Source of the DNA: Lachnospiraceae bacterium
GTDB lineage: Bacteria; Bacillota; Clostridia; Lachnospirales; Lachnospiraceae
Reading direction: 5' to 3'
NCBI GenBank assembly: GCA_900770345.1
Contig: CAAGKF010000165.1
Span: 51,386-115,385 of the forward strand
Length of the DNA stretch: 64,000 nucleotides
Of this stretch, positions 18,347 to 27,164 are shown in pieces (position 1 is the first letter of the stretch; every line of letters begins with the position of its first letter). Below the pieces are notes generated by a model, which saw only the letters and a program-made list of their open reading frames with translations, was not told the origin of the DNA and made no database searches. Both the position numbers and the translations under genes were made by a program.

Positions 18347-19318
18347 ATGAAGTATATAGCAGATACAACACAATTTCAGATTGAGGAGCCGACGATCGTG
18401 ACTCTTGGCAAGTTCGACGGCAGACACAGGGGCCATCAGAAGCTGCTGCGGATCATGGGAGAGCAGAAAAGGGAGCTGGGGTACGCCACAGCTATTTTTA
18501 CCTTCAGCATTGCGCCGGCATCCATGGTCACGGGGGAACCGCAGACTGTGATCACCACCAATCTGGAACGGCGGGGGAATATGGAGAAAATGGGGATCGA
18601 CTATCTGGTGGAATATCCCTTCAGCCAGGAGGTCCGCCATATGTCTCCCGAGGATTTTGTGAAAAATATTCTTGTGGATCAGATGAACGCCAGAGTGATT
18701 GTGGTGGGACCTGACTGCAGCTTCGGCTACAAGGGAGCCGGCAATGCCGCTCTTCTGGCGGAGCTGGCAGGGACCTGGGGCTACAGCCTTTACGTGATCG
18801 AGAAGGAAAAGGATGACGAGAGAGACATCAGCAGCACCTATGTGAGAGAGGAGCTTTCCAAGGGCAATGTGGCCAAGGCCAACGAACTGCTGGGAGAACC
18901 CTATGCCATTCATGGTCGTGTGATCCGCGGCAACCATATAGGAGGAAGTCTTCTGGGCTTCCCTACGGCCAACCTGATACCGCCGGAGATCAAGCATCTT
19001 CCCAGATTCGGTGTTTATGTTTCGCGGGTGCTTATCGACGGTGTGTACCGGAAGGGTGTGACAAATATAGGAAGAAAGCCTACGATTGAAGGAAAGAATC
19101 CTGTGGGAGCAGAAACCTATATTTTTGACATTGAAGGAGAACTGTACGGGAAGCTGATTGAGGTTCAGCTTCTGGAATTTGACCGTGGCGAGCAGAAATT
19201 TGATTCCCTTGAGGAATTGAAGAGCCGCATTGAGCTGGACAAGGAATTTGCCGCCTCCTATTTTGAAAATCATCCGGAGATTTACCTGGGACCGGCAGAG
19301 AAAGCTCTGAATGTCTGA
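18347..19318 (+). CDS. ribF: Bifunctional riboflavin kinase/FAD synthetase
   Basis: 323 residues. RibF phosphorylates riboflavin to FMN and adenylates it to FAD. Seen: N-terminal nucleotidyltransferase with LGKFDGRHRGHQKLL and GPDCSFGYKGAGN, an ISSTYVREELSKG motif, and the C-terminal kinase domain with GSLLGFPTANL and GVYVSRVLIDG. GGGGAAAAG precedes the ATG. This is the last gene of the operon before a new promoter for rpsO. Confidence 0.96.
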   Translation: MKYIADTTQFQIEEPTIVTLGKFDGRHRGHQKLLRIMGEQKRELGYATAIFTFSIAPASMVTGEPQTVITTNLERRGNMEKMGIDYLVEYPFSQEVRHMSPEDFVKNILVDQMNARVIVVGPDCSFGYKGAGNAALLAELAGTWGYSLYVIEKEKDDERDISSTYVREELSKGNVAKANELLGEPYAIHGRVIRGNHIGGSLLGFPTANLIPPEIKHLPRFGVYVSRVLIDGVYRKGVTNIGRKPTIEGKNPVGAETYIFDIEGELYGKLIEVQLLEFDRGEQKFDSLEELKSRIELDKEFAASYFENHPEIYLGPAEKALNV

Positions 19319-19346
19319 ACTGCAGCGGAAAATTTGAAAATCCGGG

Positions 19347-19375
19347 TTTACAACATCTGAAAACTATGCTATACT
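19347..19375 (+). promoter_or_regulatory. Promoter of rpsO
   Basis: TTTACA at 19347-19352 and TATACT at 19370-19375 with a 17-base spacer, shortly after the ribF stop. The transcript would have a leader of about 90 bases before rpsO. Confidence 0.7.
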
Positions 19376-19381
19376 GTTTCG

Positions 19382-19445
19382 GTGTGAAATGACGCCGATG
19401 CCCCGTTGCCTGGTTACTCCAGCCGGCAGCCTGGTTTACGGTGGG
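19382..19445 (+). promoter_or_regulatory. Candidate S15-responsive leader of rpsO
   Basis: The rpsO leader is GC-rich and self-complementary (GACGCCGATGCC, CCTGGTTACTCCAGCCGG, GCAGCCTGG). Leaders of rpsO in several bacterial groups are bound by S15 itself to repress translation. Position and self-complementarity support this, but I did not fit it to a known motif class. Confidence 0.3.
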
Positions 19446-19473
19446 AATATTATAATATCAGGAGGAAATTACC

Positions 19474-19740
19474 ATGATTTCAAAGGAAAAGAAAGCAGAG
19501 ATTATCGCAGCATACGGACGCAAGCCTGGAGATACAGGCTCACCTGAGGTTCAGATCGCTATTCTGACAGAGAGAATCGCAGAGCTGACCGCTCATCTTC
19601 AGAGCAATCCGAAGGATCATCATTCCAGAAGAGGTCTTCTGATGATGGTTGGACACAGAAGAGGTCTTCTTGATTATTTAAAGAAGACAGATCTGGAAGG
19701 CTACCGTGCACTGATCGAGAAGCTTGGTATCAGAAAGTAA
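19474..19740 (+). CDS. rpsO: 30S ribosomal protein S15
   Basis: 88 residues, the normal length. Typical S15 features: [20 protein letters not shown], the [23 protein letters not shown]-binding core, and a [12 protein letters not shown] end. It binds the central domain of 16S rRNA early in 30S assembly. AGGAGG precedes the ATG. pnp follows after a terminator, the common rpsO-pnp arrangement. Confidence 0.99.
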   Translation: MISKEKKAEIIAAYGRKPGDTGSPEVQIAILTERIAELTAHLQSNPKDHHSRRGLLMMVGHRRGLLDYLKKTDLEGYRALIEKLGIRK

Positions 19741-19750
19741 TTCTGAAAAC

Positions 19751-19785
19751 TAGGGTGGAGCAAAACTCCACCCTATATTTGCATT
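19751..19785 (+). terminator. Terminator after rpsO
   Basis: Ten-bp perfect stem TAGGGTGGAG (19751-19760) with CTCCACCCTA (19766-19775), loop CAAAA, followed by TATTTGCATTT. The T-run is interrupted, so some read-through into pnp is possible. Confidence 0.75.
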
Positions 19786-19840
19786 TCCAAACATAACGGC
19801 AGGCGGAAGAAACATCCCGAGACCGCTGATGTGGCCCAAA

Positions 19841-19897
19841 ACAGGAGACGGATTTTGAACTGGTTTGAGTCAGATCAGTAGTTTCGGCGTCTTCTGT
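19841..19897 (+). promoter_or_regulatory. Long hairpin in the pnp leader
   Basis: ACAGGAGACG (19841-19850) pairs with CGTCTTCTGT (19888-19897) with one G-T pair. Inner GAACTG and CAGTAGTTTC can extend the stem. In E. coli the pnp leader carries a double-stranded segment cut by RNase III that lets PNPase repress its own mRNA. This structure is in the same place and could do the same (inference). Confidence 0.45.
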
Positions 19898-19970
19898 CCT
19901 GTCCGGACCGGCTTTTGAGAAAAAGCAGTTACGATTGAAAAACACAGAAAAAAGAAAAGGAGACACCAAC

Positions 19971-22070
19971 ATGTTCAAAAGTTTTAGTATGGACCTGGCA
20001 GGCCGCAGGCTGACAGTAGAAGTGGGCCGTGTTGCTGCTCAGGCAAACGGCGCGGCATTTATGCATTATGGTGATACGGTGGTTCTTTCCACAGCTACCG
20101 CATCCGCAAAGCCGAGAGAAGGTATTGACTTCTTCCCCTTAAGCGTGGAATATGAAGAGAAATTATACGCAGTAGGAAAGATCCCCGGCGGATTTAACAA
20201 GAGAGAAGGAAAGGCTTCCGAGAACGCCATCCTTACCTCCCGTGTAATTGACCGCCCCATGCGTCCGCTGTTCCCGAAGGATTACCGCAACGATGTTACT
20301 CTGGACAATGTGGTAATGTCCGTAGATCCGGACTGCAGCCCCGAGCTGACCGCTATGCTGGGATCCGCCATTGCTACGTCTATTTCCGATATCCCCTTCG
20401 ACGGTCCCTGCGCAACTACTCAGGTAGGCCTGATCGACGGTGAGTTTGTGATCAACCCTACTTCTGACCAGAAAAAGATTTCCGATATGGCTCTGACCGT
20501 GGCTTCCACCAGAGAGAAGGTAATCATGATCGAGGCCGGTGCCAACGAGGTTCCGGAGCAGAAGATGATTGAGGCCATTTTTAAGGCTCATGAGGTAAAT
20601 CAGGAGATCATCCGGTTTATCGATGCCATCGTGTCCGAGTGCGGCAAGGAAAAGCATGCTTATGAGAGCTGTGCTGTTCCGGAAGAACTGTTTGCCGCCA
20701 TTAAGGAGCTGGTTCCTTCCGAGGAGATGGAGGAGGCTGTCTTCACCGATGACAAGCAGACACGTGAGAAGAATATTGCAGCTATTACAGAACGTCTGGA
20801 GGAGGCCTTCGCAGAGAACGAAGAGTGGCTGGCTCTCCTGGGCGATGCGATCTATCAGTATGAGAAGAAGACTGTCCGCAAGATGATCTTAAAGGATCAC
20901 AAGCGTCCTGACGGCCGCGCCATCACGGAGATCCGTCCTCTGGCAGCAGAGATTGATATTCTGCCGAGAGTTCACGGCTCCGGTATGTTCACCCGAGGCC
21001 AGACTCAGATCCTCAATGCCTGCACTCTGGCTCCTTTATCTGAGGCACAGAGACTGGACGGCATGGATGTAAACGAGACTACCAAGCGTTATATGCATCA
21101 TTATAACTTCCCGTCCTTCTCCGTAGGCGAGACAAAGCCAAGCAGAGGTCCGGGCCGCCGCGAGATCGGCCACGGCGCTCTGGCAGAGAGAGCTCTTGTG
21201 CCGGTTCTGCCCAGCGAGGAAGAGTTCCCGTATGCGATCCGTACCGTATCTGAGACCATGGAATCCAACGGTTCCACTTCTCAGGCAAGTATCTGCGCTT
21301 CCACACTGTCTCTGATGGCTGCAGGCGTGCCCATCAAGGATATGGTAGCAGGTATCTCCTGCGGTCTGGTAACGGGCGAGACAGATGATGATTATATCGT
21401 CCTTACGGATATCCAGGGACTGGAGGACTTCTTCGGCGATATGGACTTTAAGGTAGGCGGTACCAAGAAGGGTATTACAGCGATCCAGATGGATATTAAG
21501 ATCCACGGTCTGACACGTCCGATCATCGAGGAGGCCATCGCAAGAACGAGAGAAGCCAGAATGTACATTCTTGAGAATGTGATGAAGCCTGTTATCTCCG
21601 AGCCGAGAAAGCATTTAAGCCCCTACGCTCCGAAGATCAAGCAGATCACCATCGATCCTCAGAAGATCGGTGATGTGGTAGGCAAGCAGGGCAAGGTGAT
21701 CAACAAGATCATCGAGGAGACCGGCGTAAAGATCGATATTTCCGATGACGGCTTTGTAAATGTATGCGGTACCGATGAGGCTATGATCGACAGAGCGATC
21801 GCCATTATTACCAGCATCGTTACAGACATTGAGCCGGGCATGGTATTTACCGGAAAAGTAGTTCGTATTATGAATTTCGGCGCCTTTGTTGAGCTGGCTC
21901 CCAACAAGGACGGAATGATCCATATCTCCAAGCTGTCTGACAAGCGTGTGGGCAAGGTTGAGGATGTGGTAAATATCGGAGACGAGGTTACCGTAAAGGT
22001 GGCTGAGGTTGACAAAATGGGCAGAATCAATCTGACCATGCGCCCCAGTGACCTGGCTGAGAATAAATAG
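19971..22070 (+). CDS. pnp: Polyribonucleotide nucleotidyltransferase (PNPase)
   Basis: 699 residues, full length. PNPase is the phosphate-dependent 3'-5' exoribonuclease of mRNA decay. Seen: first RNase PH domain (GRRLTVEVGRVAAQANGA), alpha-helical linker, second RNase PH domain (HGSGMFTRGQTQIL, REIGHGALAERAL), KH domain (GKQGKVINKIIEETG) and S1 domain (TGKVVRIMNFGAFVELAP). The ATG at 19971 has AAAGGAGAC upstream and gives the canonical MFKSFSMDLAG start; the frame is open 12 codons further up. Confidence 0.98.
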   Translation: MFKSFSMDLAGRRLTVEVGRVAAQANGAAFMHYGDTVVLSTATASAKPREGIDFFPLSVEYEEKLYAVGKIPGGFNKREGKASENAILTSRVIDRPMRPLFPKDYRNDVTLDNVVMSVDPDCSPELTAMLGSAIATSISDIPFDGPCATTQVGLIDGEFVINPTSDQKKISDMALTVASTREKVIMIEAGANEVPEQKMIEAIFKAHEVNQEIIRFIDAIVSECGKEKHAYESCAVPEELFAAIKELVPSEEMEEAVFTDDKQTREKNIAAITERLEEAFAENEEWLALLGDAIYQYEKKTVRKMILKDHKRPDGRAITEIRPLAAEIDILPRVHGSGMFTRGQTQILNACTLAPLSEAQRLDGMDVNETTKRYMHHYNFPSFSVGETKPSRGPGRREIGHGALAERALVPVLPSEEEFPYAIRTVSETMESNGSTSQASICASTLSLMAAGVPIKDMVAGISCGLVTGETDDDYIVLTDIQGLEDFFGDMDFKVGGTKKGITAIQMDIKIHGLTRPIIEEAIARTREARMYILENVMKPVISEPRKHLSPYAPKIKQITIDPQKIGDVVGKQGKVINKIIEETGVKIDISDDGFVNVCGTDEAMIDRAIAIITSIVTDIEPGMVFTGKVVRIMNFGAFVELAPNKDGMIHISKLSDKRVGKVEDVVNIGDEVTVKVAEVDKMGRINLTMRPSDLAENK

Positions 22071-22082
22071 GAGATCGTTAAG

Positions 22083-23534
22083 ATGAACAGAGTGAGAACA
22101 AGGTATGCACCCAGCCCTACCGGAAGGATGCATGTAGGAAACCTGAGAACAGCATTGTATGCTTATCTGATCGCAAAGCACGAGGGAGGAGATTTCCTCC
22201 TTCGGATTGAGGATACGGACCAGGAACGCTATGTGGAGGGCGCCGTGGAGATCATCTACCGCACTCTGCAGGAGACCGGACTGATCCATGACGAAGGCCC
22301 TGACAAGGACGGAGGCTGCGGCCCTTACGTCCAGAGTGAGCGTCAGGCAGCCGGCATCTACATGGAGTACGCCAAAAAGCTGGTGGAAAAAGGTGAGGCT
22401 TACTACTGCTTCTGTACACAGGAGCGTCTTGACAGCTTAAGGAAAACCGTAAACGGCGAGGAGATCATGGTTTACGACAAGCACTGCCTTCACCTGTCAA
22501 AGGAGGAGGTAGAGGCGAATCTGGCGGCAGGCATGCCTTTTGTTATCCGTCAGAATAATCCGACTGCCGGAACCACCACCTTCAAGGATGAGATCTATGG
22601 AGATATTACTGTGGACAATTCTGAGCTGGACGATATGATCCTGATCAAGTCCGACGGTTATCCCACCTACAATTTTGCCAATGTGGTGGATGATCATCTG
22701 ATGCACATCAGCCATGTGGTTCGCGGCAATGAGTATCTGTCCTCCTCGCCCAAGTACAACCGTCTTTATGAGGCCTTTGGCTGGGAGGTCCCCGTATACG
22801 TACACTGCCCGCTGATCACAGATGAGACCCATCACAAGCTGAGCAAGAGAAGCGGACATTCCTCCTTTGAGGATCTGATCGATCAGGGCTTTATCGCCGA
22901 GGCAGTGGTAAATTATGTGGCTCTTCTGGGCTGGTCTCCGGAGGACAACCGCGAGATCTTCTCTCTGGAGGAGATGGTAAAGGAATTTGATTACCGCCGT
23001 ATGAGCAAGTCTCCGGCTGTTTTCGATATGACAAAGCTGCGCTGGATGAACAGCGAGTATATGAAGGCCATGGATTTTGACAAATTCTATGAGATGGCGG
23101 AGCCCTACATCAGAGAAGTGATCAAAAAGGATCTGGATCTGAAGAAGATCGCTGCTATGGTCAAGACCAGGATCGAGGTATTCCCGGATATTGCCGGCCA
23201 TATTGATTTCTTTGAGCAGCTGCCCGAATATGACGCGGCTATGTATACGCACAAGAAGTCCAAGACCAATTCCGAGACCTCCCTGAAGGTTCTGGAGGAT
23301 GTGCTTCCGATCCTGGAGGCTCAGGAAGATTTTACAAATGACAGTTTGTATGCCGCCCTGTCCGCTTATGTAGCTGAGACGGGCGTGAAGACCAACTTTG
23401 TAATGTGGCCCATTCGTACAGCCGTTTCCGGAAAGCAGATGACTCCCGCAGGCGCTACGGAAATCATGGAGGTTCTGGGCAAGGAGGAATCTCTGGCAAG
23501 GATCCGCAGTGGCATTGAGATGCTGAAGGCATGA
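22083..23534 (+). CDS. gltX: Glutamate--tRNA ligase
   Basis: 483 residues, class I synthetase. Seen: [14 protein letters not shown] (HIGH-type motif), a GPYVQSER loop, the KLSKRSG signature near residue 256, and the C-terminal anticodon-binding helices. It charges tRNA-Glu. It lies 12 bases after pnp with AGGAG just upstream of the ATG. Whether it also charges tRNA-Gln depends on gatCAB, which is not in the window. Confidence 0.97.
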   Translation: MNRVRTRYAPSPTGRMHVGNLRTALYAYLIAKHEGGDFLLRIEDTDQERYVEGAVEIIYRTLQETGLIHDEGPDKDGGCGPYVQSERQAAGIYMEYAKKLVEKGEAYYCFCTQERLDSLRKTVNGEEIMVYDKHCLHLSKEEVEANLAAGMPFVIRQNNPTAGTTTFKDEIYGDITVDNSELDDMILIKSDGYPTYNFANVVDDHLMHISHVVRGNEYLSSSPKYNRLYEAFGWEVPVYVHCPLITDETHHKLSKRSGHSSFEDLIDQGFIAEAVVNYVALLGWSPEDNREIFSLEEMVKEFDYRRMSKSPAVFDMTKLRWMNSEYMKAMDFDKFYEMAEPYIREVIKKDLDLKKIAAMVKTRIEVFPDIAGHIDFFEQLPEYDAAMYTHKKSKTNSETSLKVLEDVLPILEAQEDFTNDSLYAALSAYVAETGVKTNFVMWPIRTAVSGKQMTPAGATEIMEVLGKEESLARIRSGIEMLKA

Positions 23535-23554
23535 TTACCGTAAGGACATTATAA

Positions 23555-25381
23555 ATGGCATTTAACGACGCACAGAAAAAAGCGATCCGGCACGGGGAAG
23601 GTCCCGCGCTGGTTCTGGCTGGCCCCGGTTCGGGAAAGACTACGGTCATTACCAACCGGGTCCGCTTCCTGACGGAAAAGAGGGGAGTGGACCCGGGAAG
23701 TATCCTGGTCATAACCTTTACCAGGGCAGCAGCCGGTGAGATGAAAGAACGATATGAACAGATGTTACAGGCAGGATGCAGCAGAGTTTCCTTCGGGACT
23801 TTCCATTCTGTCTTTTTTATGATCTTGAAGCTGGCTTACCGGTATCAGGCATCGAACATTGTCAGAGAAGAGCAGCGCCTGCAGTTTATAAAGGAGATGG
23901 CGGAACGTCTGGATCTGGAAACAGAGGATGCGGGAGAATTTGCCGCCTCTGTGCTGAGCGAGATCAGCATGGTAAAGGGAGAAATGATGGATCTGGATCA
24001 TTACTATGCGAAAAGCTGCGGCCAGGAGGTTTTTAAAAAGCTGTACCTGGGCTACGATAATTTTCTGAGAAAACAGGGGCTCCTGGATTTTGACGATATG
24101 CTTGTCATGTGCTATGAGCTTTTTAAGGAAAGAAAGGATATCCTGGGTGCATGGCAGAGGAAATACCGGTACATACTGATAGATGAGTTTCAGGACATCA
24201 ACAGGATCCAGTATGAGATCGTGAAAATGCTGGCTCAGCCGGAAAACAACCTGTTTGTGGTGGGAGATGACGATCAGTCCATCTACCGGTTCCGCGGGGC
24301 AAAGCCGGAGCTGATGCTGGGCTTCGAGAAGGACTATCCCCAGGCGGTAAGGATTAATCTTGATGTTAATTACCGCTCCAGCCGTCAGATCGTGGAGGCG
24401 GCAGGAAGGCTGATAGGCCGCAACCGCACCCGTTTTCCCAAGAATATCCGGGCGGCCAGGGGAGAGGGACGAAAGATCGATATACGGCAGTGGCCTTCTC
24501 CCATAGAGGAAAACACAGCGGTGGCTTCAGAGCTTCGGGATTACGCCAAAATAGGGGTTGCATATGAGGATATGGCGGTGCTGTACCGTACCAATCTGGG
24601 CCCCCGGCTTCTGATTGAGAAGCTGATGGAGTACAATATCCCCTTTCATATGCGTGATACTCTGCCAAATCTTTATGAGCACTGGATCGCCCAGAATGTA
24701 CTTTCCTATATCCGGGCAGCAGCCGGTGATCTGAGCCGGTCCAATATCCTCTCTATTATCAACAGACCCCGCCGTTATATCAGCCGTGATGCGCTGGAAG
24801 GACAGAAAGTGAACTGGGAAGCGGTAAAATCCTTTTACCAGGATAAGAACTGGATGCTGGACCGGATCGAACAGCTGGAGTACGATCTGTGTATGCTGAA
24901 GGGTATGGCTCCTGCTGCCGCAGTGAATTATATCCGCAAGGCGGTGGGGTATGATGATTATCTGCGGGAATACGCCCAGGAGAAAAGGCTGAAGCCGGAG
25001 GAGCTTCTGGAGGTACTGGATTCCCTGCAGGAAAGTGCCGCCGGTTTTAAGACCATTGAGGCTTGGTTTGCCCATATGGAGGAATATAAAGAGCAGCTTA
25101 TAAGGCAGGCAGGAAAAGGGGAGACTAAAGGGCGCGGCGTCAGCCTGATGACCATGCACAGCGCCAAGGGGCTGGAATTCAGAGTAGTTTATATTCTGGA
25201 TGCCAACGAGGGAGTCACTCCTCATCATAAGGCTCTTCTGGAACAGGATATGGAGGAGGAGAGGCGGATGTTTTATGTGGCTGTGACAAGAGCGAAAGAG
25301 CGGCTCCATATTTTTTACGTCAGGGAACGATATCACAAAAAACAGGAAGTATCCAGATTTGTGGAGGAGCTGAGTTTATGA
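23555..25381 (+). CDS. UvrD/Rep-family ATP-dependent DNA helicase (short form)
   Basis: 608 residues, shorter than PcrA/UvrD (about 720-750). Superfamily 1A motifs are complete: Q-motif FNDAQKKAI, Walker A GPGSGKTT, VITFTRAAAGEMKER, Walker B DEFQDIN, GDDDQSIYRFRGA, NYRSSRQI, TMHSAKGLEF and VAVTRAKERLHIFY. It should be a 3'-5' DNA translocase in repair or replication restart. The missing length is mainly at the C-terminus, where PcrA binds RNA polymerase. It sits 20 bases after gltX and overlaps cobO by four bases. Confidence 0.92.
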   Translation: MAFNDAQKKAIRHGEGPALVLAGPGSGKTTVITNRVRFLTEKRGVDPGSILVITFTRAAAGEMKERYEQMLQAGCSRVSFGTFHSVFFMILKLAYRYQASNIVREEQRLQFIKEMAERLDLETEDAGEFAASVLSEISMVKGEMMDLDHYYAKSCGQEVFKKLYLGYDNFLRKQGLLDFDDMLVMCYELFKERKDILGAWQRKYRYILIDEFQDINRIQYEIVKMLAQPENNLFVVGDDDQSIYRFRGAKPELMLGFEKDYPQAVRINLDVNYRSSRQIVEAAGRLIGRNRTRFPKNIRAARGEGRKIDIRQWPSPIEENTAVASELRDYAKIGVAYEDMAVLYRTNLGPRLLIEKLMEYNIPFHMRDTLPNLYEHWIAQNVLSYIRAAAGDLSRSNILSIINRPRRYISRDALEGQKVNWEAVKSFYQDKNWMLDRIEQLEYDLCMLKGMAPAAAVNYIRKAVGYDDYLREYAQEKRLKPEELLEVLDSLQESAAGFKTIEAWFAHMEEYKEQLIRQAGKGETKGRGVSLMTMHSAKGLEFRVVYILDANEGVTPHHKALLEQDMEEERRMFYVAVTRAKERLHIFYVRERYHKKQEVSRFVEELSL

Positions 25382-25905
25382 CAGGACTGGTCCATCTTTA
25401 CTGCGGGAATGGGAAAGGAAAGACAACGGCGGCTATGGGGGCGGCTCTGCGGGCAGCAGGGCGGGGGCGCCGGGTGCTGATCGCCCGTTTTTTAAAGACA
25501 GATGATTCCGGGGAGGTTGCGGCTTTGAAGCAGGTAAGGGGAGTGACCCTTCTGCCCTGTACGAAGAGCTTCGGCTTTTCCTGGAACATGACGGAAGCGC
25601 AAAAAAAAGAGGCTGCTGTCTATTACAGCAGTCTCCTCGAAATGGCCTGGAAAACGGCATCACAGCCGCAGAGCATTGATATGCTGGTGCTGGATGAGAT
25701 CGCGGCCGCCTGCACACAGGGCTTTGTATCAGAAGAAAGGCTTATAACCCTTCTGAAGAACAAGCCGGAGGAGCTGGAGGTTATTCTCACCGGCCGCAGC
25801 CCTTCTGCGGAGCTTGCGGCCTGCGCCGATTACGTGACGGAAATGGTCATGTGCCGACACCCCTACGAAAAGGGCATCAAAGCCCGGGAAGGGATAGAAT
25901 ACTGA
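25378..25905 (+). CDS. cobO: Cob(I)yrinic acid a,c-diamide adenosyltransferase (CobO/BtuR type)
   Basis: 175 residues with Walker A GNGKGKTTAAMG at residues 9-20 and the LDEIAAACTQGF motif. The enzyme transfers the 5'-deoxyadenosyl group of ATP to cobalt(I) corrinoids. The length fits CobA/CobO. The ATG overlaps the helicase stop (ATGA). No other cobalamin gene and no B12 riboswitch are visible nearby, so it may serve salvage of corrinoids. Confidence 0.92.
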   Translation: MTGLVHLYCGNGKGKTTAAMGAALRAAGRGRRVLIARFLKTDDSGEVAALKQVRGVTLLPCTKSFGFSWNMTEAQKKEAAVYYSSLLEMAWKTASQPQSIDMLVLDEIAAACTQGFVSEERLITLLKNKPEELEVILTGRSPSAELAACADYVTEMVMCRHPYEKGIKAREGIEY

Positions 25906-25918
25906 GGGAGGGACAGGA

Positions 25919-26251
25919 TCAGTTCTCTTCCTCCAGCTCGTCTTCGCCTACCAGCTCGTCATACTCCTGGTCATCCAGAAGCTCGTCAAAAGCATCGGCA
26001 ACGATCTCGTACTCATCATCGTCCTCAATATTGTCCAGTACAGGAGTGCCGTCCTCTGTTTCAGCGTAGCGGTACAGATAAACCTCGCCTTCTTCAGCAT
26101 CAGCGCCTTCCATAGGAAGAAGGGCAATGTATTCACGTTCACCGGCTGTGAAGATGGTCAGTACCACGCACTCCAGCTCGGTATCGTCATCCAGAGTGAG
26201 GGTGACGGTCATCTCCTGCTCTTCTTCATTTAAATTCTTTTCGTCTGCCAT
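25919..26251 (-). CDS. DUF1292 family acidic protein
   Basis: 110 residues, very acidic. TVTLTLDDDTELECVVLTIF, YIALLP and EVYLYRYAE match the DUF1292 (YrzB-like) family, small cytosolic proteins of unknown function in Firmicutes. The C-terminal third is a run of Glu/Asp. AGAGAGGAA lies nine bases before the ATG. It converges on cobO with only 13 bases between the stops. Confidence 0.85.
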   Translation of the reverse strand: MADEKNLNEEEQEMTVTLTLDDDTELECVVLTIFTAGEREYIALLPMEGADAEEGEVYLYRYAETEDGTPVLDNIEDDDEYEIVADAFDELLDDQEYDELVGEDELEEEN

Positions 26252-26483
26252 ATAATATTCCTCTCTTAGCTTAATATATACTCCCGGAATCTCTGCATTA
26301 TCCTGTGAAGGCAGGCCCCAAAAGCTCCGGGCAGGCTCTGCCCATGCTTACACTCTATCAGACTCGCGGAAAAAAAGCAAGAAAAATCAGGGAAGCTGTG
26401 AAACTTATGTGAAAACGTGGAAAACGCCTTTTTTTTCTGTTAAAATAGTGTCATGATCCCCTGTCAGGGGAGAAGGAGGAAAT
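26252..26483. other. Intergenic region between DUF1292 gene and response regulator
   Basis: 232 bases between divergent genes. On the plus strand TAAAAT at 26441-26446 is a plausible -10 for the response regulator gene, with only a weak TGGAAA at the -35 position. AGGAGG lies just before the ATG at 26484. A short GGGCA/TGCCC inverted repeat is present near 26323-26342. No small gene is visible. Confidence 0.4.
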
Positions 26484-27164
26484 ATGAACGGACTTAAAAT
26501 ATTAGTAGTAGATGATGAAGCCAGAATGCGCAAGCTGGTAAAGGATTTTTTAGTGAATAAAGGATTTACGGTTATAGAAGCAGGGGACGGTGAAGAGGCA
26601 GTTGACATTTTCTTTGCTCAGAAGGATATTTCACTGATCCTTCTGGACGTGATGATGCCCAAGATGGATGGCTGGGAGGTATTGAAGACGATCCGGAAGT
26701 TTTCTCAGGTTCCGGTCATTATGCTGACAGCCAGAAGCGAGGAGCGGGACGAGCTTCAGGGCTTTGCTCTGGGCGTGGACGAATACATTTCCAAACCCTT
26801 CAGTCCAAAGATCCTGGTAGCCAGGGTGGATGCGATCCTGCGCAGGAGCAATGCGGTATCCTCGGATATCTTAAGCATCGGCGGTATCCGTGTGGACAAG
26901 GCGGCTCATCAGGTGACCATTGACAATCGGGAAATTGAGCTGAGCTTCAAGGAATTTGAGCTGCTCTGCTATTTTATGGAAAATCAGGGCATTGCCCTGT
27001 CACGGGAGAAGATCCTGAATAATGTATGGAATTACGATTATTTCGGGGATGCCCGTACCATTGACACTCATGTAAAGAAGCTTCGCAGCAAAATGGGTGA
27101 AAAAGGAGATTATATCAAGACCATCTGGGGAATGGGCTATAAATTCGAGGTGAGCGAGGGATGA
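26484..27164 (+). CDS. OmpR/PhoB-family response regulator
   Basis: 226 residues: receiver domain with the acidic pocket VVDDE, phospho-acceptor Asp55 in LLDVMMPKMDGWE and Lys in YISKPFSP, then a C-terminal winged helix (ELSFKEFELLCYFMENQGIA, DTHVKKLRSKMG). It is a DNA-binding transcription factor activated by the kinase next door. The ATGA overlap with the kinase shows translational coupling. The signal is not deducible. Confidence 0.95.
   Translation: MNGLKILVVDDEARMRKLVKDFLVNKGFTVIEAGDGEEAVDIFFAQKDISLILLDVMMPKMDGWEVLKTIRKFSQVPVIMLTARSEERDELQGFALGVDEYISKPFSPKILVARVDAILRRSNAVSSDILSIGGIRVDKAAHQVTIDNREIELSFKEFELLCYFMENQGIALSREKILNNVWNYDYFGDARTIDTHVKKLRSKMGEKGDYIKTIWGMGYKFEVSEG

Noticed and set aside
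25382..25905. Cobalamin riboswitch for cobO
   Set aside because: cobO overlaps the helicase gene by four bases and no leader exists; nothing resembling a B12 box is seen upstream.
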